Both the position numbers and the translations under genes were made by a program. Below the pieces are notes generated by a model. It searched no databases. It saw nothing but the letters and a program-made list of their open reading frames with translations, and was not told the origin of the DNA. From Bradyrhizobium betae (lineage in GTDB: Bacteria; Pseudomonadota; Alphaproteobacteria; Rhizobiales; Xanthobacteraceae), in the NCBI RefSeq assembly GCF_008932115.1, contig NZ_CP044543.1:2232001-2296000 (forward strand): a stretch of DNA of 64,000 nucleotides, read 5' to 3'. This document shows positions 26,367-35,231 of this stretch, piece after piece (position 1 is the stretch's first letter; every line of letters begins with the position of its first letter).

Positions 26367-26834
26367 ATGACCACATGGCGCCCTCATCCCCACATCAGAG
26401 TCGTCGCGCTCGGCCTGCACTGGCGGGACGGGCGTCTGCTCGCGGCCGAAGTGCGCGACGATGCGGGTCGCCTCAAGGGCGCGCGTCCGCTCGGCGGCGA
26501 GATCGAGTTCGGCGAGAGCTGGCGGACTGCGCTCGCGCGGGAGTTCAACGAAGAGCTCGGCATCGACATCACCATCGAAGGCGAGCCGTTGACGATGGAG
26601 AACATCTTCGTGCACGAGGGATCGACCGGGCACGAAATCATGTTCATCGCGGAGGTCGCATTTCCGCAGCGCGCTTTCAGCGCCCAGGACCGCATCGATT
26701 TTCGCGAGGACAACGGCGAGCAGATCACCGCCCGCTGGTTCGACCTCGCCGATCTCGACGTGGACGGCGGACCGAGCCTCTATCCGACCGGACTGAAGGA
26801 CCTGCTGCTCGGAACGATGACCAGGTTCGGCTGA
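26367..26834 (+). CDS. NUDIX hydrolase
   Basis: The 155-residue protein contains a complete Nudix box, GGEIEFGESWRTALAREFNE followed by ELGI, which binds divalent metal and cleaves a nucleoside-diphosphate-linked substrate. Substrate is unknown. An alternative ATG at 26316 overlaps the ubiX stop (ATGA) and would add 17 residues without family similarity. I prefer MTTWRPHPH, where the domain begins, but coupling to ubiX keeps the longer form possible. Confidence 0.85.
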   Translation: MTTWRPHPHIRVVALGLHWRDGRLLAAEVRDDAGRLKGARPLGGEIEFGESWRTALAREFNEELGIDITIEGEPLTMENIFVHEGSTGHEIMFIAEVAFPQRAFSAQDRIDFREDNGEQITARWFDLADLDVDGGPSLYPTGLKDLLLGTMTRFG

Positions 26835-27103
26835 CTCGTGCGAATTCCTTCGCCTTGACCCGCCCGCATCGCGCCGGCGCGTTGGCCGCGCCATGGCGCG
26901 ATGCGGATATACGCCCGGACCGCAAGCTGAAAATCACGATCGATTCACGCTGCTGCGTGCAGCATGCCGGCAAGACCAGCGACGTGAGACCGCTCGATGC
27001 TCACACGCCAACACGCGCGGATCGCCGCGCGTGAACGACGTGTGATGCCGGCATGGGGCGGATATTTCGGTGTTTTTCCGGTCCATTTTCAAGGAGAATT
27101 TTC

Positions 27104-28627
27104 ATGAGCACACGTCAAGTGCGTCCCCACGGCGTCGGCGTACGCGGATCGACGCTTTCCCGCAGCTCGCTTCTGTTCGAGGGGCCATTCGGACGCATGT
27201 TCCGGGCTCTGCCGCCTGCGGATTTTGGCGCCGATGACGCGGCGTCGGTCGCCGCGCTGACCAAGCTGGGCCAGGCCATGATTGCGGACCCGGATCCCAT
27301 CAAGGACGGCGAGGACGACGAGGAAAGCGGGCTTCCCGCGGCCTATACTTATTTCGGCCAGTTCATCGACCATGACCTCACGTTCGATCCCGCCAGCAGC
27401 CTGCAACGCCAGAACGATCCGGACGCGCTGCAGGACTATCGCACGCCGAAATTCGACCTCGACAACGTCTACGGTCGCGGCCCCGACGATCAGCCCTATC
27501 TGTACGAAGACGGGAGATCCTTCATACTTGGCTTGGACCTGACCGGAGCGGCCGCCAACCCGCGCGCCAGGGACCTTCCCCGCAGCCAGCCGAAGACGAC
27601 CAACGCGCGCGAGCGCGCGATCATCGGCGACCCCCGCAACGATGAGAACGTGATCATCTCGCAATTCCAGGGCCTGATGCATCGCTTCCACAACAAGCTG
27701 GCCGCGGATTCGCCGGGAGCTTCCTTCGCGGACGTCCAGCGCGAGGTCCGCTTCCACTACCAATGGGCCGTCCTGCACGATTTCCTGCCGGCGATCGTCT
27801 CCGCCGACGTGCTGCACGACATTCTGCCGACGTCGATGGGAGCCGGTCTGTTCGAGCCGAATCTCAAATTCTACAAGCCCAGGAACGAAACCTTCATGCC
27901 GCTGGAATTCTCGGCGGCCGCCTACCGGTTCGGCCATTCGATGGTGCGGCCGGGTTACCGACTGTCCGAGACGATTCCTCCGCTTGCGATCTTCGAAACC
28001 AACCCGAACAAGGCGCTGACGGGCTTCCGCAAGTTTCCGTCGAACTGGGCGATCGACTGGAATCTGTTCATGGACCTCGAGCCGCGCGACGCGGCGAATA
28101 CGACGCGGACCCAGCTCGCCTACAAGATCGACACCTCGCTGGTGAATCCGCTCGGCCACTTGCCGCACGAGATCGGCTTCGACCCCTCGATTCTGGCGTC
28201 TCGCAACCTGCTGCGCGGCTGGCGCATGCGGCTGCCTTCAGGACAGGTCATCGCCGAGTCGATGGGGCTTGCGCCGATGAGGGACAAGGACATCCTGATC
28301 GGGAAATTCACGGGCAAGCCGGAGGACATCAAGGGATCGATCGACACGATCGACCCGGCGTTCAAGGAGAACTGCCCGCTGTGGACTTACGTGCTCGCGG
28401 AGACCGTCGAGGTCATGGTCCCGATCGAGACGACGAAGGGAACCAAGAGCGTGAAGACACGCAAGCTAGGGCCGGTTGGTGGGCGTATCGTGGCCGAAAC
28501 GATCGTCGGCCTGCTGGTCCACGACAGCCAATCCTACCTCTCGCAAAATCCGCGCTGGAGACCTTCGAAGGGCAAAAAAGGACGATTCGGATTACGTGAA
28601 TTGATGCAAACCGCCCTGCAGGGGTAG
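27104..28627 (+). CDS. Animal-type haem peroxidase (peroxidase-cyclooxygenase superfamily)
   Basis: The 507-residue protein has the animal haem peroxidase signature. The distal His H90 lies in YFGQFIDHDLTF, the proximal His H278 in YRFGHSMVRPG, and HNKLAADSPG, RNLLRGWRMRLPSG and IVAETIVGLL are also typical. No signal peptide is seen, unlike eukaryotic homologues. A perfect AAGGAG site 8 nt before the ATG sets the start. Members oxidise halides or organic substrates with H2O2. The substrate here is unknown. It is a single gene without obvious partners. Confidence 0.92.
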   Translation: MSTRQVRPHGVGVRGSTLSRSSLLFEGPFGRMFRALPPADFGADDAASVAALTKLGQAMIADPDPIKDGEDDEESGLPAAYTYFGQFIDHDLTFDPASSLQRQNDPDALQDYRTPKFDLDNVYGRGPDDQPYLYEDGRSFILGLDLTGAAANPRARDLPRSQPKTTNARERAIIGDPRNDENVIISQFQGLMHRFHNKLAADSPGASFADVQREVRFHYQWAVLHDFLPAIVSADVLHDILPTSMGAGLFEPNLKFYKPRNETFMPLEFSAAAYRFGHSMVRPGYRLSETIPPLAIFETNPNKALTGFRKFPSNWAIDWNLFMDLEPRDAANTTRTQLAYKIDTSLVNPLGHLPHEIGFDPSILASRNLLRGWRMRLPSGQVIAESMGLAPMRDKDILIGKFTGKPEDIKGSIDTIDPAFKENCPLWTYVLAETVEVMVPIETTKGTKSVKTRKLGPVGGRIVAETIVGLLVHDSQSYLSQNPRWRPSKGKKGRFGLRELMQTALQG

Positions 28628-28828
28628 GCGAACAGCTTGGGGGCTGACCGGGTGCCAGGCGTCAAACGCCTGGCTCGCGGAAGGGAGGGGCTTGCCGAGC
28701 CGAAGCTCGCGGCTGCAAGCCCGCCTGCGTCCTTTGGAGCAAGATTCTAAAGTCCGTCTACGCTCTTCGAGCTACGCCGGACACACTTCGCGGCATTTTT
28801 TCAGGCTGTGCCACGCGAAGCCGAAGCG

Positions 28829-28903
28829 TGGTGGGCGCGACAGGGATCGAACCTGTGACCCCTACCATGTCAAGGTAGTGCTCTCCCGCTGAGCTACGCG
28901 CCC
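28829..28903 (-). tRNA. tRNA-Val (GAC anticodon)
   Basis: The minus strand folds into a full cloverleaf. The acceptor stem is GGGCGCG paired with CGCGCCC, the D-arm is GCTC/GAGC, the anticodon arm CTACC/GGTAG has loop TTGACAT, and the T-arm ACAGG/CCTGT has loop TTCGATC. The discriminator is A and a CCA end is encoded. The anticodon GAC reads GUC and GUU valine codons. Confidence 0.97.
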
Positions 28904-28979
28904 TAAAAGTCCACTTGCGTTCGGGTCGGGTCCCTATAACGGCTCAGGGGAGCCGGTGCAAGGACCGAAGGGGGCCGAT

Positions 28980-29339
28980 TTAGGCCGCCAGCATCTTGTT
29001 CACTTCGCTGACCAATTCGCGCAGATGCACGGGCTTGGACAGCACCTTGGCGTTCTTGGGGGCGTCCGAATCCGAGTTCAGGGCGACCGCGGCGAAGCCG
29101 GTGATGAACATGATCTTGATGTCCGGATCGAGTTCCGAAGCCCGGCGAGCGAGCTCGATACCATCCATCTCGGGCATCACGATATCGGTGAGCAGCATCT
29201 CGAACGGCTCTTCGCGGAGCCGTTGATAGGCGGCCATGCCGTTGTCATGGGACGAAACCTGAAAACCGGCGTTTTCCAGCGCCTTGACCAGGAAACGTCG
29301 CATGTCGTTGTCGTCTTCGGCGAGCAGGATCTTTGGCAT
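28980..29339 (-). CDS. cpdR: CpdR-type single-domain response regulator
   Basis: The 119-residue protein is a lone receiver domain (MPKILLAEDDNDMRRFL) with phospho-acceptor D52 in LTDIVMPEMDG, a Thr in FITGF and the Lys in LSKPVHLREL. Length and sequence fit CpdR, the adaptor that, when unphosphorylated, delivers substrates to ClpXP in the alphaproteobacterial cell cycle. The ATG at 29339 fits the family start. An inverted repeat lies upstream at 29400-29430. Confidence 0.88.
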   Translation of the reverse strand: MPKILLAEDDNDMRRFLVKALENAGFQVSSHDNGMAAYQRLREEPFEMLLTDIVMPEMDGIELARRASELDPDIKIMFITGFAAVALNSDSDAPKNAKVLSKPVHLRELVSEVNKMLAA

Positions 29340-29399
29340 GGCTGGAACGTCGAATCCCCAAGACAATTACAAGGCAGCAGAGTTCACTAAGCCCGACAG

Positions 29400-29430
29400 A
29401 GGGTAAATTTCGGGTGAAAATCTTTACCCT
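29400..29430. promoter_or_regulatory. Inverted repeat upstream of cpdR
   Basis: AGGGTAAA (29400-29407) and TTTACCCT (29423-29430) are perfect 8-bp inverted repeats 15 nt apart, about 60 bp before the cpdR ATG. It may be an operator or a leader hairpin. The remaining gap to 29692 shows no gene. Confidence 0.35.
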
Positions 29431-29692
29431 GGCCCGATCGGCGCGCCCCCTTGTGAACCTGATCTCGGCACGAATCAATCGCGGCGCCCGGTGCAGTCCC
29501 CGCCTCGCTGCCCGCACGGTTAAGACATGTTCCAATGCCGATCACATCTTTTCGCTTGGCAGAATGGTTGCGATTCCGGACAATGACGACACATAAGAGC
29601 CGCTTGATCGGCCGAATCATTCGATCCGGGCCTCTTTGCGGATCCTGCGGCGCAAGGGACCAAGCCTGGAACAAGGGACGAAGCCTGAGAAG

Positions 29693-30583
29693 ATGACCCG
29701 GTTTGACGGCGACATGTCGCCAGCCTTCGAGATCGTGGAGCCCGCGCAATGGCGCGCGCCGGTCATCTTCAACTCGCCCCATTCCGGCTCGACCTATCCG
29801 GACGAATTCCTCAGCGCATCGCGGATCGATCTGGTGACGCTGCGGCGCTCGGAAGACTCCTTCATGGACGAGCTGATCGGCCATCTCAGCGATCGCGGCT
29901 TTCCGACCGTGCGGGTCAACTTTCCGCGCTCCTATGTCGACGTCAATCGCGAGCCCTACGAGCTCGATCCCCGCATGTTCACCGGCCGCCTGCCGAGCTT
30001 TGCCAATACGCGCTCGATGCGGGTCGCGGGCGGGCTTGGCACCATTCCGCGCGTGGTCGGCGACGGCCAGGAGATCTACCGCGACCGCATCGTGGTCGAC
30101 GATGCGCTGGCGCGGATCGAGACGCTCTACAAGCCCTACCATCGCGCGCTGCGCCGGCTGATCAACAAGGTGCACCAGATGTTCGGCACCGCGGTGCTGG
30201 TGGACTGCCACTCGATGCCCTCGGTCGGCGTTTCCCGCGACGAGCCGCGCCGGCCCGACATCGTGATCGGTGATCGCTACGGCACGAGCTGCACGCCGCT
30301 GCTTGCCGACAGGGTCGAGGAGACCATGGGCGGGCTCGGCTATTCGATCGGCCGCAACAAGCCCTATGCCGGCGGCTTCATCACCGAGCATTACGGCAAT
30401 CCCGCGAGCGGCCTGCACGCCGTGCAGCTCGAGCTCAACCGCGGGATCTACATGGACGAGCGGCGGCGCGAGCGCGGTCCGCGCTTCGGCCAGGTTGCCT
30501 CCGACTTCGGCGTGCTCGCCGACGTGCTGGCGACCACGATCCCGTTCGGCGACCTCGGCCCGTTCCAGGCCGCGGCAGAATAG
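29693..30583 (+). CDS. N-formylglutamate amidohydrolase-family protein
   Basis: The 296-residue protein carries the family metal-site motifs NSPHSGSTYPDEF near the start and LVDCHSMPS in the middle, with ITEHYGNP and LELNRGIYMDE toward the end. The classical role is hydrolysis of N-formylglutamate in histidine breakdown, but no other hut gene is near, so the substrate is open. The start MTRFDGD follows an AGCCTGAGAAG stretch. Confidence 0.9.
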   Translation: MTRFDGDMSPAFEIVEPAQWRAPVIFNSPHSGSTYPDEFLSASRIDLVTLRRSEDSFMDELIGHLSDRGFPTVRVNFPRSYVDVNREPYELDPRMFTGRLPSFANTRSMRVAGGLGTIPRVVGDGQEIYRDRIVVDDALARIETLYKPYHRALRRLINKVHQMFGTAVLVDCHSMPSVGVSRDEPRRPDIVIGDRYGTSCTPLLADRVEETMGGLGYSIGRNKPYAGGFITEHYGNPASGLHAVQLELNRGIYMDERRRERGPRFGQVASDFGVLADVLATTIPFGDLGPFQAAAE

Positions 30584-30702
30584 GCGCAAGCCGTCGCCGC
30601 GCGATCACGTCGCGGGTCAACCAGGCACAGCTGCAAGCATATCGACCGCCAAATCTTCGCTTCGCGTTTTCGCGCAGTTGAAGTGAAGATGGAGTCCATA
30701 AG

Positions 30703-30735
30703 AAAAAAGGGCCGCTTCTGATGAAGAAGCGGCCC
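30703..30735 (-). terminator. Rho-independent terminator of the small RNA
   Basis: On the minus strand GGGCCGCTTCT, a 5-nt loop and AGAAGCGGCCC form a perfect 11-bp stem, followed directly by TTTTTT. It closes the candidate small RNA. Confidence 0.85.
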
Positions 30736-30791
30736 AAGTCTAGGGAGGAAACGCCCAAGGAGGGCAGCGGTAACGCAGAGCGCTACCGCAC
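30703..30791 (-). ncRNA. Candidate alpha-r8 / MmgR (suhB-motif) small RNA
   Basis: Read on the minus strand, a short hairpin GCCC-TCCTT-GGGC (30753-30765) is followed by the unpaired motif TTTCCTCCCT (30742-30751) and a strong terminator hairpin. This matches my recollection of the conserved features of the alphaproteobacterial alpha-r8/MmgR family (the suhB RNA motif), about 77-90 nt long. The downstream divergent gene is a SuhB-like inositol monophosphatase, the context that gave the motif its name. A promoter is seen at 30798-30826. The 5' end is estimated. Confidence 0.75.
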
Positions 30792-30797
30792 CGCAAC

Positions 30798-30826
30798 AAT
30801 ATGCGGCCGCGACGCACAAAGTGCAA
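30798..30826 (-). promoter_or_regulatory. Sigma70-type promoter of the small RNA
   Basis: On the minus strand TTGCAC (-35) and CATATT (-10) are separated by 17 nt and placed to start a transcript near 30791, giving an RNA of about 89 nt up to the terminator. Confidence 0.5.
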
Positions 30827-31127
30827 GGGCTTTCGAGCCATTTCCCATGCAAAACGCACATGGCTCAATTGCTTATACAGAAACCCAGATTCAGTTTCTT
30901 TGATAAGGAAATTCAATGGGTTGATAGTCATTTGCATACGAACAAGGCATGTTCGGAACTAAGTTTTCAACTCAATGATCGATATTTGGCCACCATGTGA
31001 CAGTGACGAGGCAGCCGACTTCGGCATCCAAAATACCAGGGTGCAAATCAAGACAGCGCTGCACGCGAGAGGCGATTTAAGCTAGGCAGGAGCGAGCTTC
31101 ACCCAACTTTCGTTTTGAGGATACGCC

Positions 31128-31910
31128 GTGACGGTGATCGACTTCTCCGCCTTCATCGGACGGCTCGCGACCGCCTCCGGCGAAACCATCCTGCCGTTCT
31201 TCCGCACCTCGCTGTCGATCGACGACAAGAGCAAGACCAAGGATTTCGATCCCGTGACGGAGGCCGACCGCGCCGCCGAGGCGGTGATGCGGCGGCTGAT
31301 CAAGGCCAGCTTCCCCCAGCACGGCATCGTCGGCGAGGAATTCGGCAACGAGCGCGAGGATTCCGACTATGTCTGGGTGCTTGATCCCATCGACGGCACG
31401 AAATCCTTCATCGGCGGCTTTCCGATCTGGGGCACGCTGATCGCATTGCTGCACAAGGGCACGCCGGTCTACGGCATGATGCATCAGCCCTTCATTGGCG
31501 AACGCTTCTCCGGCGACAACGGCTCGGCCACTTACAAAGGCCCCTCCGGCGAGCGCCGGCTCCAGGTCCGCCGCTGCGCTTCGCTCTCGGAAGCGACGAC
31601 CTACACCACCAGCCCGTTGCTGATGAACGAGCGCGACCGCGCCATTTTCGGCCGAATCGAGAAGAACGCGCGGCTGTCGCGGTATGGCGGCGATTGCTAC
31701 TCCTATTGCATGCTGGCGGCCGGCCACGTCGACCTCGTGGTCGAGACCGAGCTGAAGCCCTACGACATCGCGGCCCTGATCCCGATCGTGACCGGCGCCG
31801 GCGGTGTCGTCACCACCTGGGAAGGCAAGCCGGCGCAAGGCGGCGGCCGCATCATCGCCGCCGGTGACGCCCGGGTTCACGAAGAAGCACTGAAGCTGCT
31901 CAACCAATAG
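31128..31910 (+). CDS. hisN: Histidinol-phosphatase, inositol monophosphatase family
   Basis: The 260-residue protein has the IMPase metal-site motifs: IVGEEFG with E70/E71, then VLDPIDGTKSFI with D86 and D89, and a late Asp in PYDIAALIPIV. The GGFPIWGT form and length fit HisN-type histidinol-phosphatases, although SuhB-like inositol phosphatase activity cannot be excluded. The start is GTG with GAGG 7 nt upstream. The small RNA on the opposite strand lies about 330 bp upstream. Confidence 0.87.
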   Translation: MTVIDFSAFIGRLATASGETILPFFRTSLSIDDKSKTKDFDPVTEADRAAEAVMRRLIKASFPQHGIVGEEFGNEREDSDYVWVLDPIDGTKSFIGGFPIWGTLIALLHKGTPVYGMMHQPFIGERFSGDNGSATYKGPSGERRLQVRRCASLSEATTYTTSPLLMNERDRAIFGRIEKNARLSRYGGDCYSYCMLAAGHVDLVVETELKPYDIAALIPIVTGAGGVVTTWEGKPAQGGGRIIAAGDARVHEEALKLLNQ

Positions 31911-31937
31911 GCCGTCAAGAAGCCTGCAGGAGCCCGC

Positions 31938-32900
31938 ATGAAGATCAGCCGCACGCTCCTCCTTATGGTCCTGCTGCTGCCGACGCTGGCGTCCGCGCAG
32001 AATTTCCCCACCAAGCCGATCAAGCTGATCGTGCCGTTCCCGGCCGGCGGCCCCAACGACATCATCGCCCGCGTGATCGGCCAGCGCATGTCGGAGCTGT
32101 CGGGCCAGCCGGTGCTGATCGACAATCGCGGCGGCCAGGGCGGCGTGCTCGGCACCGACGCGGTCGCCAAGAGCCAGCCTGACGGCTACACCATCGCGAT
32201 ATCGAGCGCGGGCGCGCTTGCGATCAGCCCGAGCATGGAGAAGGTCGCCTACGACACGCTGAACGATCTCACCCCGGTGACGCTGGTTGCGACCGTGCCG
32301 GAAATGCTCGTCGTCGCCACCAACGTGCCGGCCAAGGACATCGGCGAACTGATCGCGCTGGCCAAGGCGCAGCCCGGAAAACTCAACTTCGCCTCCTCCG
32401 GCCCCGGCAGCCTGCCGCATCTGGCCGGTGAATTGTTCAAGCTGACGGCCAAGATCGACATCGTGCACGTGCCCTATCGCGGCGCCGCGCCGGCGGTGAA
32501 CGATTTGCTGGGCCAGCAGGTGCAGATGACGTTCCTGGACCTGCCGGTGCTGCTGCCGCAGGTCAAGGCAGGCGCCCTGCGGCCGATCGCGGTCGGCTCG
32601 GCCGAGCGCTCGCCGACCGCGCCTGATGTGCCGACGACGGCGGAAGCGGGCTTTCCTGACCTGCGCATCGAGAACTGGTACGGCATGGTTGCGCCGAAGG
32701 GCACGCCGAAGGAGATCATCGCGGCGCTGCATGGTCTTGCGACGAGGGCGATGGCGGATCCCGGCGTGAAGGAAAAGCTCGCCGCCCAGGGCGCGACGCT
32801 TGTCGGTGACGAGCCAGAGCATTTCCGGAAGTTCATCGCGGATGAGACCGCGAAATGGACCAAGGTGATCAAGGACGCCGGGGTCGAGACGGCGAAGTAG
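31938..32900 (+). CDS. Bug/TctC-family periplasmic solute-binding protein
   Basis: The 320-residue protein has a signal peptide (about 1-20, cleaved near ASA-QN) and the Bug signature FPTKPIKLIVPFPAGGPNDI, plus YRGAAPAVNDLLGQQVQMTF. Such proteins bind carboxylates for tripartite tricarboxylate transporters, but no tctA or tctB gene is nearby, as is common for orphan Bug proteins. It follows hisN by 27 bp and may share its transcript. Confidence 0.92.
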   Translation: MKISRTLLLMVLLLPTLASAQNFPTKPIKLIVPFPAGGPNDIIARVIGQRMSELSGQPVLIDNRGGQGGVLGTDAVAKSQPDGYTIAISSAGALAISPSMEKVAYDTLNDLTPVTLVATVPEMLVVATNVPAKDIGELIALAKAQPGKLNFASSGPGSLPHLAGELFKLTAKIDIVHVPYRGAAPAVNDLLGQQVQMTFLDLPVLLPQVKAGALRPIAVGSAERSPTAPDVPTTAEAGFPDLRIENWYGMVAPKGTPKEIIAALHGLATRAMADPGVKEKLAAQGATLVGDEPEHFRKFIADETAKWTKVIKDAGVETAK

Positions 32901-32907
32901 GCCAACC

Positions 32908-32993
32908 GTCATGGCCGGGCTTGTCCCGGCCATCCACCGTCTCTCCCACTCGGCACGAAGAACGTGGATGCCCGGGACAAGCCCGGGCATGAC
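32908..32993. repeat. Dispersed palindromic repeat, family C
   Basis: GTCATGGCCGGG-CTTGT-CCCGGCCATCCAC is mirrored by GTGGATGCCCGGG-ACAAG-CCCGGGCATGAC. It lies in the gap between convergent genes, 8 nt after the stop of the Bug gene. Confidence 0.85.
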
Positions 32994-33012
32994 GAATTTG
33001 TGGGGTCCCCCA

Positions 33013-33903
33013 TCACACCGCCTCGGCCCGCAAATGCTCCACCAGCATCTTCGCCGGCCGTGGCAGCGTCTTGAAACTCCGCGCGCAGATCACGAGTCTC
33101 CGGTTGGCCCAGGCATCGCGCAGGCGGACCATGGCGAGCGGCATCAGCTTGGCGCAGCGGCGGGCGGCGGCTTCGGGCACCAGCGCGACGCCGACGTCGG
33201 CGGCGACCATCTGGCAGATCGCGTCGAAGTCGCGCAATCGCGCGCGGAAATGCGGACGCATGCCGAGCCGTGCGGCATGCTTGGAGATGTGGACCTGAAG
33301 CGCCGTGGCGCTGGTCAGCCCGACGAAGTCGCAAGCGCCCGCCTCCTGGAAGTCGATCTGGCGGCGGCCGGCGAAGGGGCCGCGGCGCGACGCGACCAGG
33401 GTCAGGCGGTCCTCGCTGAAAACGAAGCGCTCGATATGATCGGGCAGCGCATGCTCGGCGGCAAAACCGAGATCGGCGGCACCCGCGGTGATCGCCGCCG
33501 CGATATCGGTGCTCTCGCGCTCCTCGATATCGATGGCAACGTCGCGATGCTCGCGCAGGAAGCCGGCGAGCGCCTTCGGCAGATGCTCCGACAGCCCGGA
33601 GGTGTTGGCGAGCAAGTGCACGCTGGCGCGCACACCACTCGCAAATCCGGCGAGGTCGCCGCGCATGGCGTCGATCTGGTGAATCACGAGCCTGGCATGG
33701 TCGAGCAGGCTCTCGCCCGCCGCGGTCAGTTCGACGCCGCGGCGCCCGCGCTTGAGCAGCGCGACGCCGAGCGCGTCCTCGAGCCCCTTGATGCGGGCGC
33801 TGGCCGAGGCCAAAGCGAGATGTGACCGTTCCGCGCCGCGGGTGATGCTGCGCTGGTCGGCGACCGCGATGAATAGCTGGAGGTCGACGAGGTCGAAACG
33901 CAT
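33013..33903 (-). CDS. LysR-family transcriptional regulator
   Basis: The 296-residue regulator has an N-terminal winged helix (about 3-62; LQLFIAVADQRSITRGAERS) and a two-lobed effector domain. The start MRFDLVDLQLF is the family norm. It diverges from the TauE/SafE transporter gene across 90 bp, so that gene is the likely target. Confidence 0.93.
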   Translation of the reverse strand: MRFDLVDLQLFIAVADQRSITRGAERSHLALASASARIKGLEDALGVALLKRGRRGVELTAAGESLLDHARLVIHQIDAMRGDLAGFASGVRASVHLLANTSGLSEHLPKALAGFLREHRDVAIDIEERESTDIAAAITAGAADLGFAAEHALPDHIERFVFSEDRLTLVASRRGPFAGRRQIDFQEAGACDFVGLTSATALQVHISKHAARLGMRPHFRARLRDFDAICQMVAADVGVALVPEAAARRCAKLMPLAMVRLRDAWANRRLVICARSFKTLPRPAKMLVEHLRAEAV

Positions 33904-33993
33904 GGCAGGTCTCCGCAGCTTTCGTCAGGGACGAAGGCTGTCTCCGTAACCTCCAGATTGTGCCGGCGCGCGGCTTCGGTCAATGTGCCTGGC

Positions 33994-34746
33994 ATGATCG
34001 ACCCGCTTCTCATTGTCATCGCTGCCGTCTTCCTGCTCGCCGGATTCGTCAAGGGCGTGGTCGGACTCGGCCTGCCGACGGTCTCCATGGGCCTGCTCGC
34101 GGTGAGCATGGCCCCGAGCCGCGCAATCGCCATCGTGATCGTGCCGGCCATCGTCACCAACATCTGGCAGACCTTCGCCGGCCCCTATTTGCGCGATATC
34201 CTGCGGCGGCTTTGGCCGCTGATGATCGGCACCGTGATCGGCTGCTGGCTCAATGCCGGCGCGCTGACCGGCCCGCATGCGCGCTACGGCACGATCGTGC
34301 TCGGCGCCCTGCTGGTGATTTACGCGGTGATCGGGCTGAACAAATTCCAGTTCCACGTCGCGCCAAAGAACGAGAAATGGGTCGGCGGCGTGGTCGGCGT
34401 GATCACCGGCATGATCTCGGCCTCGACCGGCGTGCAGGTGATCCCCTCAATGCCGTTCATGCAGGCGATCGGCATGGAGAAGGACGAGCTGGTGCAAGCG
34501 CTCGGCGTGTTCTTCACGACCGCGACGCTGGCGCTCGCCTTCAACCTGACCGCCGGCGGATTGCTGACGCCGGCCAACTCGGTGCCGGGCGCCGTCGGCA
34601 TGGCCACGGCCTTTGCCGGCATGTTCATCGGCCAGTCGGTGCGGGCGCGGATGCCGGCGGAAGCGTTTCGCCGCTGGTTCCTGATCGCGATGATCTTGCT
34701 CGGCCTCTATCTCGCCGGCAGCGCGCTGCTGAAAGAGTTTGCCTGA
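33994..34746 (+). CDS. TauE/SafE-family sulfite/organosulfonate exporter
   Basis: The 250-residue membrane protein has eight or so hydrophobic segments and the family motifs FVKGVVGLGLPTVSMGLL near the start and GVITGMISASTGVQVIPSMP in the middle. Transport of sulfite or sulfonates is the family role but the substrate is not shown here. The ATG at 33994 begins at the first membrane segment. It is probably regulated by the divergent LysR gene. Confidence 0.9.
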   Translation: MIDPLLIVIAAVFLLAGFVKGVVGLGLPTVSMGLLAVSMAPSRAIAIVIVPAIVTNIWQTFAGPYLRDILRRLWPLMIGTVIGCWLNAGALTGPHARYGTIVLGALLVIYAVIGLNKFQFHVAPKNEKWVGGVVGVITGMISASTGVQVIPSMPFMQAIGMEKDELVQALGVFFTTATLALAFNLTAGGLLTPANSVPGAVGMATAFAGMFIGQSVRARMPAEAFRRWFLIAMILLGLYLAGSALLKEFA

Positions 34747-34751
34747 AACGC

Positions 34752-35162
34752 TCAGGATTTCGGTTCGAAGCCCGGCACCCATTTTTCGTGCTGGGGCAGA
34801 TCGTCCTGGATCGTCCACCACGGCGCGCGCGACGAGGTGAAGACATGCAGGCGAGGCCTGACTTGTGGATCGTCGTCGAGCAGGCCGGCGGGAATGCTGA
34901 CGGTCGGCAGATAGCTAGCCCTGCCCGGCGTCAGGCAGCCGCAGGTCCTGCAGCGATAGCGGAAACTTCCCGGCGCGGATTCATAAGCCACGGTCGTGTC
35001 CTCGCCCGCTACGAAGCGAAATTTGTCGGCGTCGACATGGGCGTAGGTGGCGAAGGCCGCGCCGGTGAGCTTGCGGCAATTGGCGCAGTGACAATGCGTC
35101 AGCGCGCGCACCTGATCGACCTCGAAACGCACGGCGCCGCAGAGACAGCTTCCCCGAACCAT
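34752..35162 (-). CDS. GFA-family protein (canonical zinc site)
   Basis: The 136-residue protein has CLCG at residues 6-9, the CxCxxC motif HCHCANCRK near residue 23, and a CRTCG pair near residue 71, the full zinc-ligand set of the GFA fold. Function beyond zinc and possible glutathione binding is unknown. Its stop is 5 bp from that of the convergent TauE/SafE gene. Confidence 0.88.
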   Translation of the reverse strand: MVRGSCLCGAVRFEVDQVRALTHCHCANCRKLTGAAFATYAHVDADKFRFVAGEDTTVAYESAPGSFRYRCRTCGCLTPGRASYLPTVSIPAGLLDDDPQVRPRLHVFTSSRAPWWTIQDDLPQHEKWVPGFEPKS

Positions 35163-35231
35163 CGAGACCTCCCTCCCGCGCGGCCTCTACCTGGCCGATC
35201 GCGGGCTGCACCAGTCATTCGTTCGAACGAG

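Noticed and set aside
28740..28800. Possible fragment of another dispersed repeat upstream of tRNA-Val
   Set aside because: It is too short and lacks a second arm in the window, so I did not list it.
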